The position numbers and the translations under genes were made by a program. A stretch of DNA of 6,981 bases from Pseudomonadota bacterium (GTDB lineage Bacteria > Myxococcota > Polyangia > Polyangiales > Polyangiaceae), in contig JAEZYO010000263.1 of assembly GCA_023419055.1 (NCBI GenBank), positions 1 to 6,981 on the forward strand. Direction: 5' to 3'. Position 1 is the first letter of the stretch. Every line of letters starts with the position of its first letter. The notes below the pieces were generated by a model that saw only the letters and a program-made list of their open reading frames with translations, was not told the DNA's origin and did no database searches. Positions 5,601 through 6,981 of this stretch are shown one piece after another.

Positions 5601-6981
5601 TCAGTGCGCGCCCTGCTTCCTGACGAGCCTCGCGTAGGTACCGCCGAGGTCCAGGAGCTCGCGGTGGGTGCCGGCTTCGCGGATGCGGCCCCCGTCGAGC
5701 ACCAGGATGCGATCCGCGTTCTGCACGGTGCTCAGCCGGTGCGCGATGATGAAGCACGTCCGGTCTCGCATCAGCCGCTCGAGGGCGCTCTGCACGACGC
5801 CTTCACTCTCGGCGTCGAGCGAGCTCGTCGCCTCGTCCAAGATCAAGATGCGCGGATCCTTCAAGAGCGCGCGGGCGATCGAGACTCTCTGGCGCTGTCC
5901 GCCCGACAGGTTGATGCCGCGCTCTCCGAGCAGGGTCTGGTAACCGTCGGGGAAGCGCGTGATGAACTCGTGCGCATGAGCGGCGCGGGCGGCTTCGATG
6001 AGCTCCTCTTCCGGGGCGTCGGGGCGACCGTAGGCGATGTTCTCGCGGATGGTGCCGGTGAACACGAAAGAGTCCTGCTGTACGACGCCGATGGCGGAGC
6101 GAAGGGCGAAGAGTGAATACTCTCGCACGTCGACGCCGTCGATCACGATGCGCCCGCCGCTCACGTCGTAGAGGCGGGGCAGGAGCGAGACCAGCGTGGT
6201 CTTGCCGGCGCCGGACGGTCCCACGACCGCGATGCGCTGCCCCGGCTCTACCTCGAGCGTCACGTTTTCCAGGACCTGGTCCAGGTTTCGAGCCGTTTGA
6301 GCCGGCTCGAGCGACTCGCCGCTCTCGACCGTGTCGTAGCGGAACTCCACGTTTTCGAAGCGTACGTGGCCTCGCCGGGGAGGCGAGTGGCGGGGGCGAG
6401 ACGGCTCGACCACCGACGGGCGGATGTCGAGGATCCCGAGGACGCGCCGCAGGGCGGCGAGGCTCGATTGGTAGGTGACGTTGAGCTCGGCGAAGCGCCG
6501 GACCGGCCCATACATGATGATGACGTAGCCCCAGAACCGCGTGAGCTCGCCCGCCGTGAGCTCGCCCCGCAGGGCGAGCCAGCCGCCGTAACCTATCACC
6601 AGCGTCGTCCCGAGGTGCATCAGCACCTCGCCGAACGAGGCGACGAGGTGGCCCGCGCGGCTCTGCGCGACGACGAGCCCGTGATGCCGCTTGATGTCCG
6701 ACTCGAAGCGTCGAGCTTCGCGCTCTTCGGCCGTGTAGGTCTTGATCAAGGCCTGGCCCGAGAGGCGCTCGGACACGTTGCCCGAGATCTCCGAAAGGTG
6801 GGCTTGCAAGTGATCGCTCGTCTTTCGGACGCGCGGATTCATGAAGTAGAAGACGAGCCCGTAGAGCGGGAACACGAGGGCCGTCACCAGCGTGAGCTTG
6901 AGGCTCAGCCCCGAGAGCAGCGCGAAGGCGATGCACAACTGGACGGCGTCGAGGCCCGCCACGATCACGCCGTCGTAGATG
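5601..6981 (-). CDS. MsbA-like ABC exporter, fused membrane and ATPase domains (5' end outside window)
   Basis: The frame is open to the right edge, so the start and roughly the first two membrane helices are missing; 459 residues are visible. Counting from the GTG codon at 6968, hydrophobic helices lie near 6-22, 25-43, 116-133 and 142-158, matching helices 3-6 of a type IV (MsbA/Sav1866-type) exporter. The ATPase domain starts near 200: A-loop Y211, Walker A GPSGAGKT 250-257, Q-loop Q298, signature LSGGQ 354-358, Walker B ILILDE 374-379, D-loop SSLD 382-385 and switch H410. All catalytic parts are intact, so it should work as a homodimer or with a like half-transporter in the inner membrane, exporting a lipid, peptide or drug. 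An insertion of about 15 residues (about 213-230) follows the A-loop. It is probably the upstream gene of the M16 pair; the cargo cannot be told from sequence. Confidence 0.95.
   Translation of the reverse strand, partial: IYDGVIVAGLDAVQLCIAFALLSGLSLKLTLVTALVFPLYGLVFYFMNPRVRKTSDHLQAHLSEISGNVSERLSGQALIKTYTAEEREARRFESDIKRHHGLVVAQSRAGHLVASFGEVLMHLGTTLVIGYGGWLALRGELTAGELTRFWGYVIIMYGPVRRFAELNVTYQSSLAALRRVLGILDIRPSVVEPSRPRHSPPRRGHVRFENVEFRYDTVESGESLEPAQTARNLDQVLENVTLEVEPGQRIAVVGPSGAGKTTLVSLLPRLYDVSGGRIVIDGVDVREYSLFALRSAIGVVQQDSFVFTGTIRENIAYGRPDAPEEELIEAARAAHAHEFITRFPDGYQTLLGERGINLSGGQRQRVSIARALLKDPRILILDEATSSLDAESEGVVQSALERLMRDRTCFIIAHRLSTVQNADRILVLDGGRIREAGTHRELLDLGGTYARLVRKQGAH

Noticed and set aside
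5545..5757. A 71-codon upstream extension of the catalytic M16 frame.
   Set aside because: It would overlap the end of the ABC transporter gene, is rich in Arg/His/Pro, and would bury the clear signal peptide that begins at ATG 5544.
5803..6936. A 377-codon minus-strand frame inside the ABC transporter.
   Set aside because: It is an alternative-frame shadow with an Arg-rich product; the true frame contains Walker A, LSGGQ, Walker B and H-loop motifs.

Overview
The window is a dense, high-GC (estimated by eye at about two-thirds G+C) bacterial chromosomal segment. It contains no tRNA, rRNA, CRISPR array or insertion sequence that I can see. Codon third positions are strongly G/C, and long antisense shadow frames lie opposite every real gene. 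The protein types (a multi-sensor histidine kinase with an N-terminal receiver, a proline/alanine-rich bitopic protein, a paired secreted M16 peptidase set) would fit a myxobacterium, for example one of the Polyangiales. That placement is an inference from style, not from a marker gene.

Left part (1-1952, minus strand): most of a soluble sensor histidine kinase of the order receiver - GAF - PAS - PAS - HisKA. Its ATPase domain lies beyond base 1. About 100 bases of divergent intergenic DNA follow, with a perfect 16-bp GC palindrome and a plausible sigma70-like promoter for the plus strand.

Middle (about 2057-2635, plus strand): an unrecognised protein with one transmembrane helix, divergent from the kinase. 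Its stop codon is 3 bases from the stop of the convergent peptidase gene. A perfect 9-bp inverted repeat spans the two stops and may act as a two-way terminator.

Right part (2639-6981, minus strand): an apparent operon read right to left. It holds an MsbA-like ABC exporter (start outside the window), a 56-base gap, a secreted zinc peptidase of family M16 with an intact HxxEH site, and then, overlapping by ATGA, a second M16 protein. The second protein has lost the zinc ligands but keeps the Arg/Tyr substrate-binding motif that the first lacks. The two very probably form a complementary catalytic/non-catalytic heterodimer in the cell envelope. A functional link with the exporter is possible but unproven.

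The most interesting items are the complementary M16 pair next to an exporter, the palindrome in the kinase/bitopic-protein promoter region, and the hairpin over the convergent stops. I found no clear evidence of a wholly new system.
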